Below are positions 53,338 through 61,653 of a stretch of 61,653 bases of DNA, one piece after another; positions within the stretch are counted from its first letter, which is position 1, and each line of letters opens with the position of its first letter. The DNA lies in contig JASLID010000023.1 of NCBI GenBank assembly GCA_030153045.1, forward strand, positions 1-61,653, written 5' to 3'. A program made the position numbers and the translations under genes. This stretch comes from Flavobacterium sp. Lineage in GTDB: Bacteria; Bacteroidota; Bacteroidia; Flavobacteriales; Flavobacteriaceae. Under the pieces are notes generated by a model. That model worked only from the letters and a program-made list of their open reading frames with translations. It did no database searches and was not told the origin of the DNA.

Positions 53338-54243
53338 ATGGAAAAGAGTAAGAACCAACTTATATTCGATAATTTCAATTCGGTGTCATTAACTATGAAA
53401 CGGGAGGATTTGCTTCATCCGTTTGTTTCTGGCAATAAATTCAGAAAATTGAAATATAATGTACTCGAACTTCAAAATAAAAAACAAACTACATTGCTCA
53501 CTTTTGGTGGCGCCTTTTCAAATCATATCGCTGCTTCAGCATACGCTTGTCAACAATCTGGAATTAAATGCATTGGAATAATTCGTGGCGAAGAACTAGC
53601 AGCTAAAATTACGCAAAATCCAACTTTGCTTTTCGCACAAAATTGTGGAATGAAATTTGATTTTGTTTCTCGAGAACAGTATAGAGATAAACATTCTCAT
53701 GAGTTTTTAGACAATCTAAAAGTTAAATATGGTGATTTTTATCTATTGCCAGAAGGAGGTACAAACGATTTAGCCATCAAAGGATGTCAGGAAATTTTAA
53801 CCCAAGGCGATGAGCAATTTGATTTTATTTGTTGCGCAGTAGGAACAGGTGGGACCATTTCTGGAATTATCAATAGCGCACAACCGCATCAAAAAATTAT
53901 TGGATTTCCAGCTTTAAAAGGTGATTTTTTGAATGATGAAATTCGTAAGTTTGCAAAAAATAATCAGTGGGGGCTGAATTTTGATTATCATTTCGGAGGC
54001 TACGGAAAAGTTACAGCCGAATTAATCGATTTCATAAATCAGTTTTATACACAAACAAAAATCCCGTTAGATCCTATTTATACTGGAAAAATGGTTTTTG
54101 GCGTTTTAGATTTAATACAAAAAAACTATTTCCCCAAAAATGCTAAAATTTTGATGATTCACACTGGTGGATTACAAGGAGTTGTCGGTATGAATCAACT
54201 GCTGGAAAAGAAAAAAATGAATACAATTCTATTTGATGAATAA
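53338..54243 (+). CDS. PLP-dependent enzyme, ACC deaminase / D-cysteine desulfhydrase family
   Basis: 301 aa. Opens with SLTMKREDLLHPFVSGNKFRK, where the lysine of SGNKFRK is the PLP Schiff base. FGGAFSNHIAASAYAC and the phosphate-binding GTGGTISGI follow. The family includes 1-aminocyclopropane-1-carboxylate deaminase and D-cysteine desulfhydrase, and sequence alone does not separate them. The start at 53338 is needed for the full family N-terminus, although the promoter puts the transcript start at about that base. It overlaps the next gene by 8 nt. Confidence 0.87.
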   Translation: MEKSKNQLIFDNFNSVSLTMKREDLLHPFVSGNKFRKLKYNVLELQNKKQTTLLTFGGAFSNHIAASAYACQQSGIKCIGIIRGEELAAKITQNPTLLFAQNCGMKFDFVSREQYRDKHSHEFLDNLKVKYGDFYLLPEGGTNDLAIKGCQEILTQGDEQFDFICCAVGTGGTISGIINSAQPHQKIIGFPALKGDFLNDEIRKFAKNNQWGLNFDYHFGGYGKVTAELIDFINQFYTQTKIPLDPIYTGKMVFGVLDLIQKNYFPKNAKILMIHTGGLQGVVGMNQLLEKKKMNTILFDE

Positions 54244-55099
54244 AATAATTTACATAGTATTAATAATCGCATTGGTTGGTTGCAAAGCAGCAAAGCCTAA
54301 AGTTGTTACAACTAAAGTAGCGAAACCCGTACGTAAAGAAGTGTACAAACCCAAATCGGAAGAAGTAAAAATTGATAATACAACAAAACCTCAAACCGAA
54401 ATTCTCGAAGCAACTTCAAAAATTAAAGTAACAACCGAAGTCGTTTTAACTTACATCAGTCAGTTTAAAGTGGTGGCGCAAGACAATATGAAAAAACACG
54501 GCATTCCAGCCAGTATAATACTGGCACAAGGAATTTTAGAGTCGGGTGCAGGAACAGGTTTGTTGTGCCGATTGGCTAATAATCATTTTGGAATCAAATG
54601 TCATAAAGAATGGACCGGTGAATATGTCCGTTACGACGACGATGCAGCACAAGAATGTTTTAGAAAATATGAAGAACCAGGACAATCCTACCGAGACCAT
54701 TCCCTATTCCTAACCAGCAGGCCTTGGTATGCCCCATTGTTTAAATTGCCAAAAGACGATTACAAAGCATGGGCTAGAGGACTTAAAAAGTCTGGTTACG
54801 CCACAGATCCAAAATACCCAGACAAACTAATAGGAATCATAGAGAGATACCAGCTCCAGCAATACGACGCCCAAGTTTTAGGAATTAAGTATGAGCCTGA
54901 AGTTAAAAGTATCACTCAAACACCTATAGTTTCAGAAACCAAACCTGCTGTTGTGAATGATAATAGTTATATGGTGGCGCAAGGAGATACGTTGTATTCA
55001 ATCTCAAAAAAATTCAACACCACGGTCGAAGAAATTAAACGTAAAAACAATATCATTGAGAATGCCATTTCTATAGGGCAAGTCATAATGGTGAAATAA
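54236..55099 (+). CDS. Glucosaminidase lipoprotein with LysM domain
   Basis: 287 aa from the ATG at 54236. The lipoprotein signal ends LIIALVGC (Cys at 16), then a Lys/Thr-rich linker. The FlgJ-like glucosaminidase domain (~75-215) has ASIILAQGILESGAGTG with the catalytic Glu, and NNHFGIKCHKEWTGEY. One LysM repeat closes the protein (YMVAQGDTLYSISKKFNTTV). It should hydrolyse peptidoglycan at the outer membrane's inner face. It overlaps the preceding PLP-enzyme gene by 8 nt and is co-transcribed with it. Confidence 0.92.
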   Translation: MNKIIYIVLIIALVGCKAAKPKVVTTKVAKPVRKEVYKPKSEEVKIDNTTKPQTEILEATSKIKVTTEVVLTYISQFKVVAQDNMKKHGIPASIILAQGILESGAGTGLLCRLANNHFGIKCHKEWTGEYVRYDDDAAQECFRKYEEPGQSYRDHSLFLTSRPWYAPLFKLPKDDYKAWARGLKKSGYATDPKYPDKLIGIIERYQLQQYDAQVLGIKYEPEVKSITQTPIVSETKPAVVNDNSYMVAQGDTLYSISKKFNTTVEEIKRKNNIIENAISIGQVIMVK

Positions 55100-55136
55100 A
55101 TGTAGAGCCAATCATTTGGCATAATAATAAACGTAA

Positions 55137-55217
55137 TTCCTGCTGTACGTTGCAATCTGTTATTGTGAGCTTGCGAAGCAATCTCCCATAACAGGATTTC
55201 CACTTCCATCAGGGCTA
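55137..55217 (+). repeat. Interspersed element, copy 3 (variable-core hairpin)
   Basis: TTCCTGCTGTACGTTGCAAT then CTG at the 5' end and GGATTTCCACTTCCATCAGG then GCTA at the 3' end, as in copy 2. The core is CTGTTAT..ATAACAG. It is followed by a CCGAA/TTCGG hairpin and the start of hemL, 30 nt on. Confidence 0.7.
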
Positions 55218-55247
55218 TTCCGAAACTTCGGGACAAAAAAAGACATC

Positions 55248-56534
55248 ATGATCTATCAAAGAAGTAGTCAGCTTTTTGCTGAAGCCGAAAAAGTTATTCC
55301 AGGCGGAGTCAATTCGCCAGTAAGAGCCTTCAAATACGTTGGAGGAACACCCATTTTTGTAAAAGAAGCCAAAGGAGCTTACTTATACGACGAAGACGGA
55401 AATAAATTAATTGACTACATCAATTCCTGGGGACCTATGATTTTAGGTCATGCCTACGAACCAGTAGTCAATGCAGTAATAGAAAAAGCGAAATTAGGAA
55501 CTTCTTTCGGAATGCCAACTGAAATTGAAACCCAAATTGCCCAATTAGCGGTTTCAATGGTGCCTAACATAGACAAAATTCGTTTTGTAAACTCAGGTAC
55601 CGAAGCCTGTATGAGTGCCATTCGTTTGGCTCGTGGTTTTACCGAAAAAGATAAATTTATCAAGTTTGCTGGTTGTTACCACGGCCATTCCGATTCATTT
55701 TTGATTCAAGCAGGGAGTGGCGCCATTACTTTCGGATCACCTAATAGTCCTGGAGTAACACAAGGCACTGCAAAAGACACACTTTTAGCCAATTTCAACG
55801 ACATTGAAAATGTAAAAGCATTGTTCGATGCCAATAAAAATGAAATTGCAGCCATTATTATCGAACCTGTTGCTGGTAATATGGGTTGCATACCACCTAA
55901 AAAAGGATTTTTAGAGGATTTAAGACGACTTTGTGATGAAAATAACGCATTGCTTATTTTTGATGAAGTAATGACGGGATTCCGTCTAGCAAAAGGTGGG
56001 GCGCAAGAGCTCTATAATGTTAAAGCGGATATTGTTTGTTTCGGAAAAGTAATTGGTGGAGGTTTGCCGGTAGGTGCTTTTGCTGCCCGAAATGAAATTA
56101 TGAATTATTTAGCTCCATTAGGTCCTGTGTATCAGGCAGGAACATTGTCGGGTAATCCGCTAGCCATGGCAGCTGGATTAACGATGCTGCAAGAACTAAA
56201 CAATGATAAAGCTATTTTTCAAAGATTAGATGAAAAAACAGCATATTTAGAAGCAGGGATTCGAAAAGTATTGCTTCAAAACAATGTTACATTTACCATA
56301 AACAGAGTCGGTTCAATGATATCTGTGCATTTTGATGGAGGAGAAGTTTACGATTTTGCGACTGCCAAAAATGGCGATAACGAAACCTTCAAAAAGTTCT
56401 TCCACGGATTAGTAAAGGAAGGAGTATACATTGCTCCATCGGCCTATGAAACATGGTTCATTACTGACGCATTAACTTACGAAGATCTCGATTTTACAAT
56501 TAATGCGATTGATAAAGTTTCAAAAACACTATAA
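55248..56534 (+). CDS. hemL: Glutamate-1-semialdehyde 2,1-aminomutase
   Basis: 428 aa. PLP class III aminotransferase fold of tetrapyrrole synthesis: it isomerises glutamate-1-semialdehyde to 5-aminolevulinate. VIPGGVNSPVRAFKYVGG opens it, FVNSGTEACMSAIRLARG holds the PLP-phosphate site, FDEVMTGFR the ring-stacking Asp, and the Schiff-base lysine is in FGKVIGGGLPVGAF. The length is standard. No other heme genes are adjacent. It ends in a bidirectional terminator. Confidence 0.97.
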   Translation: MIYQRSSQLFAEAEKVIPGGVNSPVRAFKYVGGTPIFVKEAKGAYLYDEDGNKLIDYINSWGPMILGHAYEPVVNAVIEKAKLGTSFGMPTEIETQIAQLAVSMVPNIDKIRFVNSGTEACMSAIRLARGFTEKDKFIKFAGCYHGHSDSFLIQAGSGAITFGSPNSPGVTQGTAKDTLLANFNDIENVKALFDANKNEIAAIIIEPVAGNMGCIPPKKGFLEDLRRLCDENNALLIFDEVMTGFRLAKGGAQELYNVKADIVCFGKVIGGGLPVGAFAARNEIMNYLAPLGPVYQAGTLSGNPLAMAAGLTMLQELNNDKAIFQRLDEKTAYLEAGIRKVLLQNNVTFTINRVGSMISVHFDGGEVYDFATAKNGDNETFKKFFHGLVKEGVYIAPSAYETWFITDALTYEDLDFTINAIDKVSKTL

Positions 56535-56540
56535 ATAAAA

Positions 56541-56564
56541 AAAACTCCTGAATTTCAGGAGTTT
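56541..56564. terminator. Bidirectional terminator
   Basis: An AAAACTCCTGA/TCAGGAGTTTT stem with A- and T-runs on either side lies between hemL (plus) and the 56585 gene (minus). Confidence 0.85.
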
Positions 56565-56584
56565 TTTTTATTTATAAAAGAAAT

Positions 56585-56929
56585 TTATTTTATTAATCTT
56601 TCATATAAACCAGGAACGCTTTTAATCTGGCTAATTTGTTCTTCAGTTAAAGAAGCTTCTAATTTACCTGCAACAGCATTTGAAATTTGTTTTTTACCAT
56701 TTTCATCTGAAAATTTGCTGATATCCTTGTGTTTTTTTAGAAACAATTGATATAAATCACTTGAATAAGTCGCAGTTCCGTTGCTTGGAACAACTTTCAT
56801 CAAGTCTTCAACATCCATTTTTGCAGCAACTTCTGGTTTGATTTTTTCTTGCTCTTTTTTTTCTGTTTGCGCTTGAGCGTTGATAGAAAATGCTAAAAGC
56901 AAAACTAAAATAGATACTATTTTTTTCAT
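56585..56929 (-). CDS. Small secreted protein, unknown
   Basis: 114 aa from the ATG at 56929, which gives a clean signal peptide (MKKIVSILVLLLAFSINAQA). The mature part is Lys/Glu-rich and helical, with KMDVEDLMKVVPSNGTATYS and EEQISQIKSVPGLYERLIK. I recognise no family. It is transcribed after the 56988 gene on the same strand (58-nt gap), another small secreted helical protein, so they may form one unit. Confidence 0.75.
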   Translation of the reverse strand: MKKIVSILVLLLAFSINAQAQTEKKEQEKIKPEVAAKMDVEDLMKVVPSNGTATYSSDLYQLFLKKHKDISKFSDENGKKQISNAVAGKLEASLTEEQISQIKSVPGLYERLIK

Positions 56930-56987
56930 AATTTGTTTAATGTTAAGGAAATCAAATCTAAACATTTTTTTTAAATATGCAAAAAAA

Positions 56988-57422
56988 TTATTTTTTCATC
57001 TCTTTTCGTTTTCTTTGCATGTGCATTTTTCTCTTTCCTTGATTTCCTTCCCATTTTTCAAATTGCTCTTTTGTTAGGATCTTTTTCATTTTAGCTTTGT
57101 GTTCAATTTGTTGGTCAAGCATTTTGCTTTTCATTTCAAATTTTTCATTGGCTGTTAATTGCTTTTTTTCTTCTTTATTGGCTTTCATTTCAGCCATTTT
57201 GGCTTCTCTCTTACTGCTTTGTTCAGAAATAATTGGAGCTATTTCCTTTTGTTGTGCAGGAGTTAAATCTAAATCGAGCGTCATCTTTTTTAGATGCAAT
57301 TCGTTTCTTTGTTCGGGGGTTAATTGTTCTGTATTTTCTCTGTTTTTAGCTTGTCTTTCCTGTGCATTCATTGTAACAGTTAAACTTAAAGCTAACGCGA
57401 TGGTAATAACAACTTTTTTCAT
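56988..57422 (-). CDS. Periplasmic Spy/CpxP-like small protein
   Basis: 144 aa with a signal peptide (MKKVVITIALALSLTVTMNAQ). The mature part is charged and helical, with two repeats of the LTPEQRNELHLKKMTLDLDL / LTPAQQKEI type (an LTxxQ motif), followed by long Lys/Glu/Met helices. LTxxQ motifs mark the Spy/CpxP group of periplasmic chaperones and metal-stress sensors. Chaperone function is inferred. It is divergent from the 57541 gene. Confidence 0.75.
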   Translation of the reverse strand: MKKVVITIALALSLTVTMNAQERQAKNRENTEQLTPEQRNELHLKKMTLDLDLTPAQQKEIAPIISEQSSKREAKMAEMKANKEEKKQLTANEKFEMKSKMLDQQIEHKAKMKKILTKEQFEKWEGNQGKRKMHMQRKRKEMKK

Positions 57423-57540
57423 GTTTTTTTGAATTTAATGATTTATGGATAAGACTGAATTATTTAAAAAAGGTTTAAATTCTTCTGAAAAAAAGTCTTC
57501 TTTAATCTTAAAATAATTTTTAATGAAGTAAATTCGCGTC

Positions 57541-57909
57541 GTGAATAAAGCTATTCTTATCGTCGTATTCTTGTTTGTTATGAAACCCATTCTTCCGGTT
57601 TTAGAATACGTTATTCGCTATGATTACATTGTCAAAGAACTTTGCGAAAACAAAGCCAAACCTGAAATAAAATGTAACGGAAAGTGCCATTTGATGAAAG
57701 AGCTAGCTAAAGTTTCTGAGAATGAAAATCCAATGTCACAAGATAAAAAAGCTTCACATCACGAATTCGAAACTTTATTTATCGAAAAGCTCACTTCGTT
57801 TAAAATTGCTTCTGTAAATTTTTCTGTTGAAAAAGAAGTCAACGTGAAATATTCTAATTTGTATTTTCACCAAAACGCAATTTCTGTTTTTCACCCTCCC
57901 ACGGTTTAA
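57541..57909 (+). CDS. Small membrane-anchored protein with CxGxCHL motif
   Basis: 122 aa from the GTG at 57541; the ATG at 57580 would remove most of the N-terminal hydrophobic helix (AILIVVFLFVMKPILPVL). The conserved-looking IKCNGKCHLMKEL near residue 42 has two cysteines and a histidine that could bind a metal, with a further Cys in VKELCENK. A His/Pro-containing end (FHPPTV) follows. I know similar proteins only as uncharacterised Bacteroidota families. It stands 102 nt before a TonB-dependent receptor and may assist it. A TAAATTCG close to the GTG suggests a near-leaderless transcript. Confidence 0.75.
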   Translation: MNKAILIVVFLFVMKPILPVLEYVIRYDYIVKELCENKAKPEIKCNGKCHLMKELAKVSENENPMSQDKKASHHEFETLFIEKLTSFKIASVNFSVEKEVNVKYSNLYFHQNAISVFHPPTV

Positions 57910-58011
57910 TTATTTCTTTTAATCGTATTTAATTCTATTGTTCTTCAATGGAATACATTTCTCATTGGCTTCGGTCAACGGAGATTATTATGCAATAATT
58001 AAACTTTAAAA

Positions 58012-60156
58012 ATGAAAAAAGTATGCTTTGTCTTATTGATTTTAGGACAAATATTGTATGGACAAAATTCCATAAAAAAAGATTCCATAAACACTAAATT
58101 ACTTGAAGATATTGTAGTTACTGCTAGCCGAAGTGCTACTTCAAAAAGAGAAGTTCCTGTCGCCATTTCTAAAATATCACAAAAGACCATAAACGAAACG
58201 AAAGCAACCGCTGTTTATGAAATCATTAATAAAACGCCTGGTGTTTTAATGGTTAATTTAGGAAATGAACAGCATTCGATGGCTATTCGTCAACCTATGA
58301 CGACTAATGCTTATTATTTGTACTTGGAAGATGGTTTGCCTATCCGTCCGATGGGTGTTTTTAATCACAATGCGTTATTGGAAATCAATCAATTCAACTT
58401 ACAAAGTATTGAAGTCGTAAAAGGGCCAGTTTCATCTCTTTACGGACCAGAAGCAGTAGGTGGAGCAGTGAATTTAATTTCCTTAAAACCTGCATCACAA
58501 CCCGAACTAAAATTAGGCATACAAACCGACCAGTTTGGTTACAGAAGATTCCAAGCAGCTGGAGGAACAACCATTGGAAAAATAGGTTTTCACATCGCTG
58601 GATTGTCTAGTTTGCAAAAAGATTCTTGGATGACATTTTCAGATTATAATAAAGATAATATTAATGGAAGAATTGATTACAACATCAATTCCAAAACCCG
58701 ATTGGTTGGAACTATTTTCTACGGGCAGTATTATTCTGACATGAGTGGTAGTGTCAATGAAGCTGATTTTTACAACCGAACGTATAAAAGCACTACCGAT
58801 TTTACGTATCGAAAATCAGACGCTTTGCGAAGTAAAATTTCATTGGAAAAAAATTGGAATGAAAACGCAAATTCGTCTATAACAGCCTTTACAAGAAATA
58901 ACAAATTAGGCCAAAATCCTTCTTATGGAATTCGTTGGAATCCGGGTCAAACTACTGCTAAAGGAGAAATAAATTCCAATAATTTTAAAAGTTACGGTGT
59001 TGTTGGTCAACACAATCAAAAAATTAATTTCTTAAGTGGATCATTAGTTGCTGGAGGACTTTTCGATTATTCTCCAGTAAATTACAATGCACATCAAATT
59101 GATTTGAAAGCCAATTTGAACTCTGGTGGACAAACAGTTAGTAGTTATGAAATCGTTGCTGACCGACCTGATATTCGCCTCGCAGATTATGAAGCTGAAA
59201 TATACAATCAAGCCGGTTTTGTACAATTGAATATAAAACCTATTGAGGATTTAACCGTTACAGGTGGAGCTCGTTACGACAATATGAGTTTGAATTATAC
59301 CAACAATATTGACCAATCAAGCGGAGAGAAAATGTATGATCAGTTTACTTTCAAATTGGGAGCAAACTACAATCCATTGTCTTATGCCGGATTTTACGGA
59401 AACTATTCTCAAGGGTTTTCACCACCGGGGTTGACATCTATTTTTAGATCGAAACCAGGAACGGGCGGAAGTACTGGAATTGCAACAGAATTCTATTATA
59501 ATTTAGAACCAGCAAAATTTAATAATTACGAAATAGGAGGTTGGTTGAGCTTCTTTCAAAAGAAAGTAAACTTGGAATATTCGCTTTACTATATGGATGG
59601 AAAAAACGAATTGCTCAATATTCGTCAGCCAGACAACTCTACCGATTATCAATCGGCTGGAAAAACGCGTCATAAAGGAGTGGAATTTGCTTTTACCTAT
59701 TGTCCCAACGAACAATTAAAATTTCGAATGGGTGGTACAACGGCGCAGCATACTTTTATTGATTTTAAAGTCTCAGACAAACCATCCGATCCTATCAAAA
59801 ACTTAAACGGTTTCGAAATGCCTTCAGCTCCAAAATGGACAGGAAATTCAGAAGTGAGTTACTACCCAAAATGGTTACCCAATTTCAGAACTTCTGCCGA
59901 ATGTCAATTCGTTTCGAGTTGGTTTCAAAATCAAGTCAACACTGTGAAATATGATGGATACACTATTTTTAATGCAAGAGTTGGTTATCAATTTAAAGGA
60001 ATTGAGTTGTATGTTAATGCGATGAATGTAACCGATAAATTGTATGCTTATAATGTTTCAAGAGGCAATACAACGACGGCTGCACCAAGTTATACAGCAG
60101 CGGCTCCGAGAACTTTTGTTTTTGGATTACAGTACAATTTGTCACTTAAGAAGTAA
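58012..60156 (+). CDS. TonB-dependent outer-membrane receptor
   Basis: 714 aa. A signal peptide (about 18 residues, ending ILYG|Q) is followed by a short extension and EDIVVTASRSATSKREVPVA, which includes the TonB-box-like region. The plug domain (~45-165) contains VYEIINKTPGVLMVN and IEVVKGPVSSLYGPEAVGGAVNLI. The rest is a 22-stranded beta-barrel ending in an aromatic-rich last strand (TFVFGLQYNLSLKK). It lacks the N-terminal carboxypeptidase-like domain of SusC-type transporters, so an iron/copper/cofactor receptor is more likely than a glycan receptor. The ligand is unknown. Confidence 0.93.
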   Translation: MKKVCFVLLILGQILYGQNSIKKDSINTKLLEDIVVTASRSATSKREVPVAISKISQKTINETKATAVYEIINKTPGVLMVNLGNEQHSMAIRQPMTTNAYYLYLEDGLPIRPMGVFNHNALLEINQFNLQSIEVVKGPVSSLYGPEAVGGAVNLISLKPASQPELKLGIQTDQFGYRRFQAAGGTTIGKIGFHIAGLSSLQKDSWMTFSDYNKDNINGRIDYNINSKTRLVGTIFYGQYYSDMSGSVNEADFYNRTYKSTTDFTYRKSDALRSKISLEKNWNENANSSITAFTRNNKLGQNPSYGIRWNPGQTTAKGEINSNNFKSYGVVGQHNQKINFLSGSLVAGGLFDYSPVNYNAHQIDLKANLNSGGQTVSSYEIVADRPDIRLADYEAEIYNQAGFVQLNIKPIEDLTVTGGARYDNMSLNYTNNIDQSSGEKMYDQFTFKLGANYNPLSYAGFYGNYSQGFSPPGLTSIFRSKPGTGGSTGIATEFYYNLEPAKFNNYEIGGWLSFFQKKVNLEYSLYYMDGKNELLNIRQPDNSTDYQSAGKTRHKGVEFAFTYCPNEQLKFRMGGTTAQHTFIDFKVSDKPSDPIKNLNGFEMPSAPKWTGNSEVSYYPKWLPNFRTSAECQFVSSWFQNQVNTVKYDGYTIFNARVGYQFKGIELYVNAMNVTDKLYAYNVSRGNTTTAAPSYTAAAPRTFVFGLQYNLSLKK

Positions 60157-60160
60157 AACA

Positions 60161-60190
60161 AAAAAGGAACTCAATTGAGTTCCTTTTTTT
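60161..60190. terminator. Bidirectional terminator
   Basis: A 14-bp palindromic stem built on AAAAAGGAACTCAA with flanking A- and T-runs separates the TonB receptor gene (plus) from lysS (minus). Confidence 0.9.
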
Positions 60191-60209
60191 ATATAATTTC
60201 GAATTGGTT

Positions 60210-61653
60210 TTATTTTATTTCTAAAAACAACCCTTCGTCTGTTTTAGTTACTTTCATAAATCCTTTAGAAGTTAAGGATTTAATAGTACTGTCCCATTTT
60301 TTACCGCTAAATCCTGTTTTTTCTTTGGCTACATTTAAAAGGATTGTTTCGCCTTCAGTGACCAATGAATAAACTTCTAATTCATCTGCAGACATTTCAG
60401 GAGCTTTTTTCTCCGGACGCATTTGCGGGAAGAAAAGTACTTCTTGAATCGAAGCATTATTAGTCAAGAACATAATCAATCTATCCATTCCAATTCCTAA
60501 ACCAGAAGTTGGAGGCATTCCGTATTCTAAAGCTCTTAAGAAATCTTCATCAATAATGCCCGTAGCTTCGTCGTCGCCTTTAGCAGCAAGTGCCATCTGA
60601 GCTTCAAAACGTTCGCGTTGGTCAATTGGATCATTCAATTCAGAATAAGCATTGGCAATTTCTTTTCCACAAACCATTAATTCAAAACGCTCTGTCAATT
60701 CCGGATTATCACGATGTGATTTACACAACGGTGACATTTCTTTCGGATAATCTGTAATAAATGTTGGCTGAATAAAGTTTCCTTCGCATTTTGCTCCAAA
60801 AATTTCGTCAATCAATTTTCCTTTACCCATTGTGTCGTCAACTTCGATACCCATTCCTCTCGCAGCATCAAATAATTCCGCTTCGCTTTTTCCTGAAATA
60901 TCAAAACCGGTAAATTGTTTAATTGCATCGGTCATCGTTACTCTTGCATACGGTGCTTTGAAATTTACTTTGTGTTCTCCAAAAGTAGCTTCAGAAGTTC
61001 CATTAACTTGATTAGCGCAATATTCCAATAAGTTTTCGGTAAATTCCATCATCCAATTGTAGTCTTTATAAGCTACATAAATTTCCATAGCGGTAAATTC
61101 CGGATTGTGAGTTCTGTCCATTCCTTCGTTGCGGAAGTTTTTAGAAAACTCGTAAACACCATCAAAACCACCAACGATTAGCCTCTTCAGGTATAATTCG
61201 TTTGCAATACGAAGGTATAAAGGAATATCCAATGCATTGTGATGTGTAATAAATGGTCTTGCAGCTGCTCCACCAGGAATAGATTGTAATACCGGAGTTT
61301 CAACCTCAAAGTATCCTTTGTCGTTGAAGAAACCACGCATAGCATTGAACAATTTTGTTCTCTTGATGAAAATATCTTTAACATGTGGATTCACAGCTAA
61401 ATCTACATAACGCATACGGTAACGTAATTCCGGATCTACGAATGCATCGTGAATTTTTCCGTCTTCATCAGTCTTTACAACTGGTAGCGGACGTAATGTT
61501 TTTGATAAAAGGGTAAATTTAGTTACATGTACGGAGATTTCGCCTACCTGTGTTTTGAACAGATAACCTTCAATTCCGACAAAGTCACCAATATCTAAAA
61601 GCTTTTTGAAAACGGTATTGTACTCCACTGCTTCTTCTGTGCTGGAAACGTCG
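60210..61653 (-). CDS. lysS: Lysine--tRNA ligase, class II (5' end outside window)
   Basis: 481 codons are visible and the frame stays open to the window edge, so the true start lies beyond 61653; the GTG at 61628 is internal. The OB-fold anticodon domain (LLDIGDFVGIEGYLFKTQVG), class II motif 2 (FSKNFRNEGMDRTHNPEFT) and motif 3 (GLGIGMDRLIMFLTN) are present. About 80 N-terminal residues are missing. There is also an extra C-terminal segment of some 70 residues after motif 3, as in other Bacteroidota LysS. Confidence 0.96.
   Translation of the reverse strand, partial: DVSSTEEAVEYNTVFKKLLDIGDFVGIEGYLFKTQVGEISVHVTKFTLLSKTLRPLPVVKTDEDGKIHDAFVDPELRYRMRYVDLAVNPHVKDIFIKRTKLFNAMRGFFNDKGYFEVETPVLQSIPGGAAARPFITHHNALDIPLYLRIANELYLKRLIVGGFDGVYEFSKNFRNEGMDRTHNPEFTAMEIYVAYKDYNWMMEFTENLLEYCANQVNGTSEATFGEHKVNFKAPYARVTMTDAIKQFTGFDISGKSEAELFDAARGMGIEVDDTMGKGKLIDEIFGAKCEGNFIQPTFITDYPKEMSPLCKSHRDNPELTERFELMVCGKEIANAYSELNDPIDQRERFEAQMALAAKGDDEATGIIDEDFLRALEYGMPPTSGLGIGMDRLIMFLTNNASIQEVLFFPQMRPEKKAPEMSADELEVYSLVTEGETILLNVAKEKTGFSGKKWDSTIKSLTSKGFMKVTKTDEGLFLEIK

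Noticed and set aside
55218..55240. The CCGAA/TTCGG hairpin before hemL as a terminator of the glucosaminidase gene
   Set aside because: The stem is only 5 bp and it is followed on the plus strand by A rather than T. It may belong to the repeat-element neighbourhood instead.
57948..57998. A 16-codon ORF just before the TonB receptor (MEYISHWLRSTEIIMQ)
   Set aside because: It has no run of regulatory codons, no following terminator hairpin and no other support as a leader peptide. Short ORFs of this size occur by chance.

Overview
The window comes from a low-GC member of the Bacteroidota, most likely Flavobacterium or a close relative in the Flavobacteriaceae. Four things point there: TAnnTTTG-type -7 promoter elements with few Shine-Dalgarno sequences, proteins with type IX secretion (T9SS) C-terminal sorting domains, GSCFA, DUF4230 and DUF6340-like family proteins, and an intergenic repeat type that I recall from other Flavobacterium genomes. 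No rRNA, CRISPR array, prophage or transposase gene is visible. I had no database access, so family names rest on motif and sequence recognition.

Layout. 1-2600: initiator tRNA (cut by the window edge), then the ribosome-assembly GTPases era and der. 2600-8700: a helical-repeat protein of unknown function on the minus strand, then the leucine operon leuA-leuC-leuD-leuB. 8800-14300 (minus): a four-gene membrane/methyltransferase operon (DoxX-like, DUF2071, SAM methyltransferase, small membrane protein), a LemA-TPM-TPM cluster, and a MerR regulator with an M23 peptidase. 14600-23200: alaS, three small lipoproteins, an ABC exporter, a GSCFA protein and a DUF4230 protein. 23200-26100 (minus): aromatic amino acid hydroxylase and a lipoprotein. 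26200-34000 (minus): a complete isoleucine/valine operon ilvE-ilvD-ilvB-ilvN-ilvC-ilvA. 34000-34950: a long leader for that operon. 35000-39400 (minus): ankyrin protein, XRE regulator with a DUF2975 protein, DUF4136 lipoprotein, urocanate hydratase and a cysteine-rich small protein. 39700-53300: cell-surface region with a tail-fibre-like protein and three T9SS cargo proteins sharing a C-terminal module. 53300-61653: PLP enzyme, glucosaminidase, hemL, two small secreted proteins, a CxGxCHL protein with a TonB-dependent receptor, and lysS (5' end beyond the window).

The most striking signal is in the ilv leader. Two short ORFs lie in tandem on the minus strand upstream of ilvE. The first encodes a peptide in which 11 of 19 residues are Ile or Val. 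It is followed by a perfect 8-bp terminator hairpin with a U-rich tail and by a GGAGG that could form a competing helix. The second, beyond that terminator, ends in a Thr-rich stretch followed by an Ile/Val-rich stretch. This looks like classic ribosome-mediated attenuation, unusually with two peptides, controlling the complete Ile/Val pathway including threonine deaminase.

Other structure worth attention: three copies of an intergenic element with conserved ends and a swapped central hairpin (near der, alaS and hemL); a 58-bp direct repeat bracketing the tail-fibre-like gene; 20-bp phased repeats upstream of a T9SS gene; and several terminator-promoter junctions in which the next promoter sits in or directly behind the terminator.
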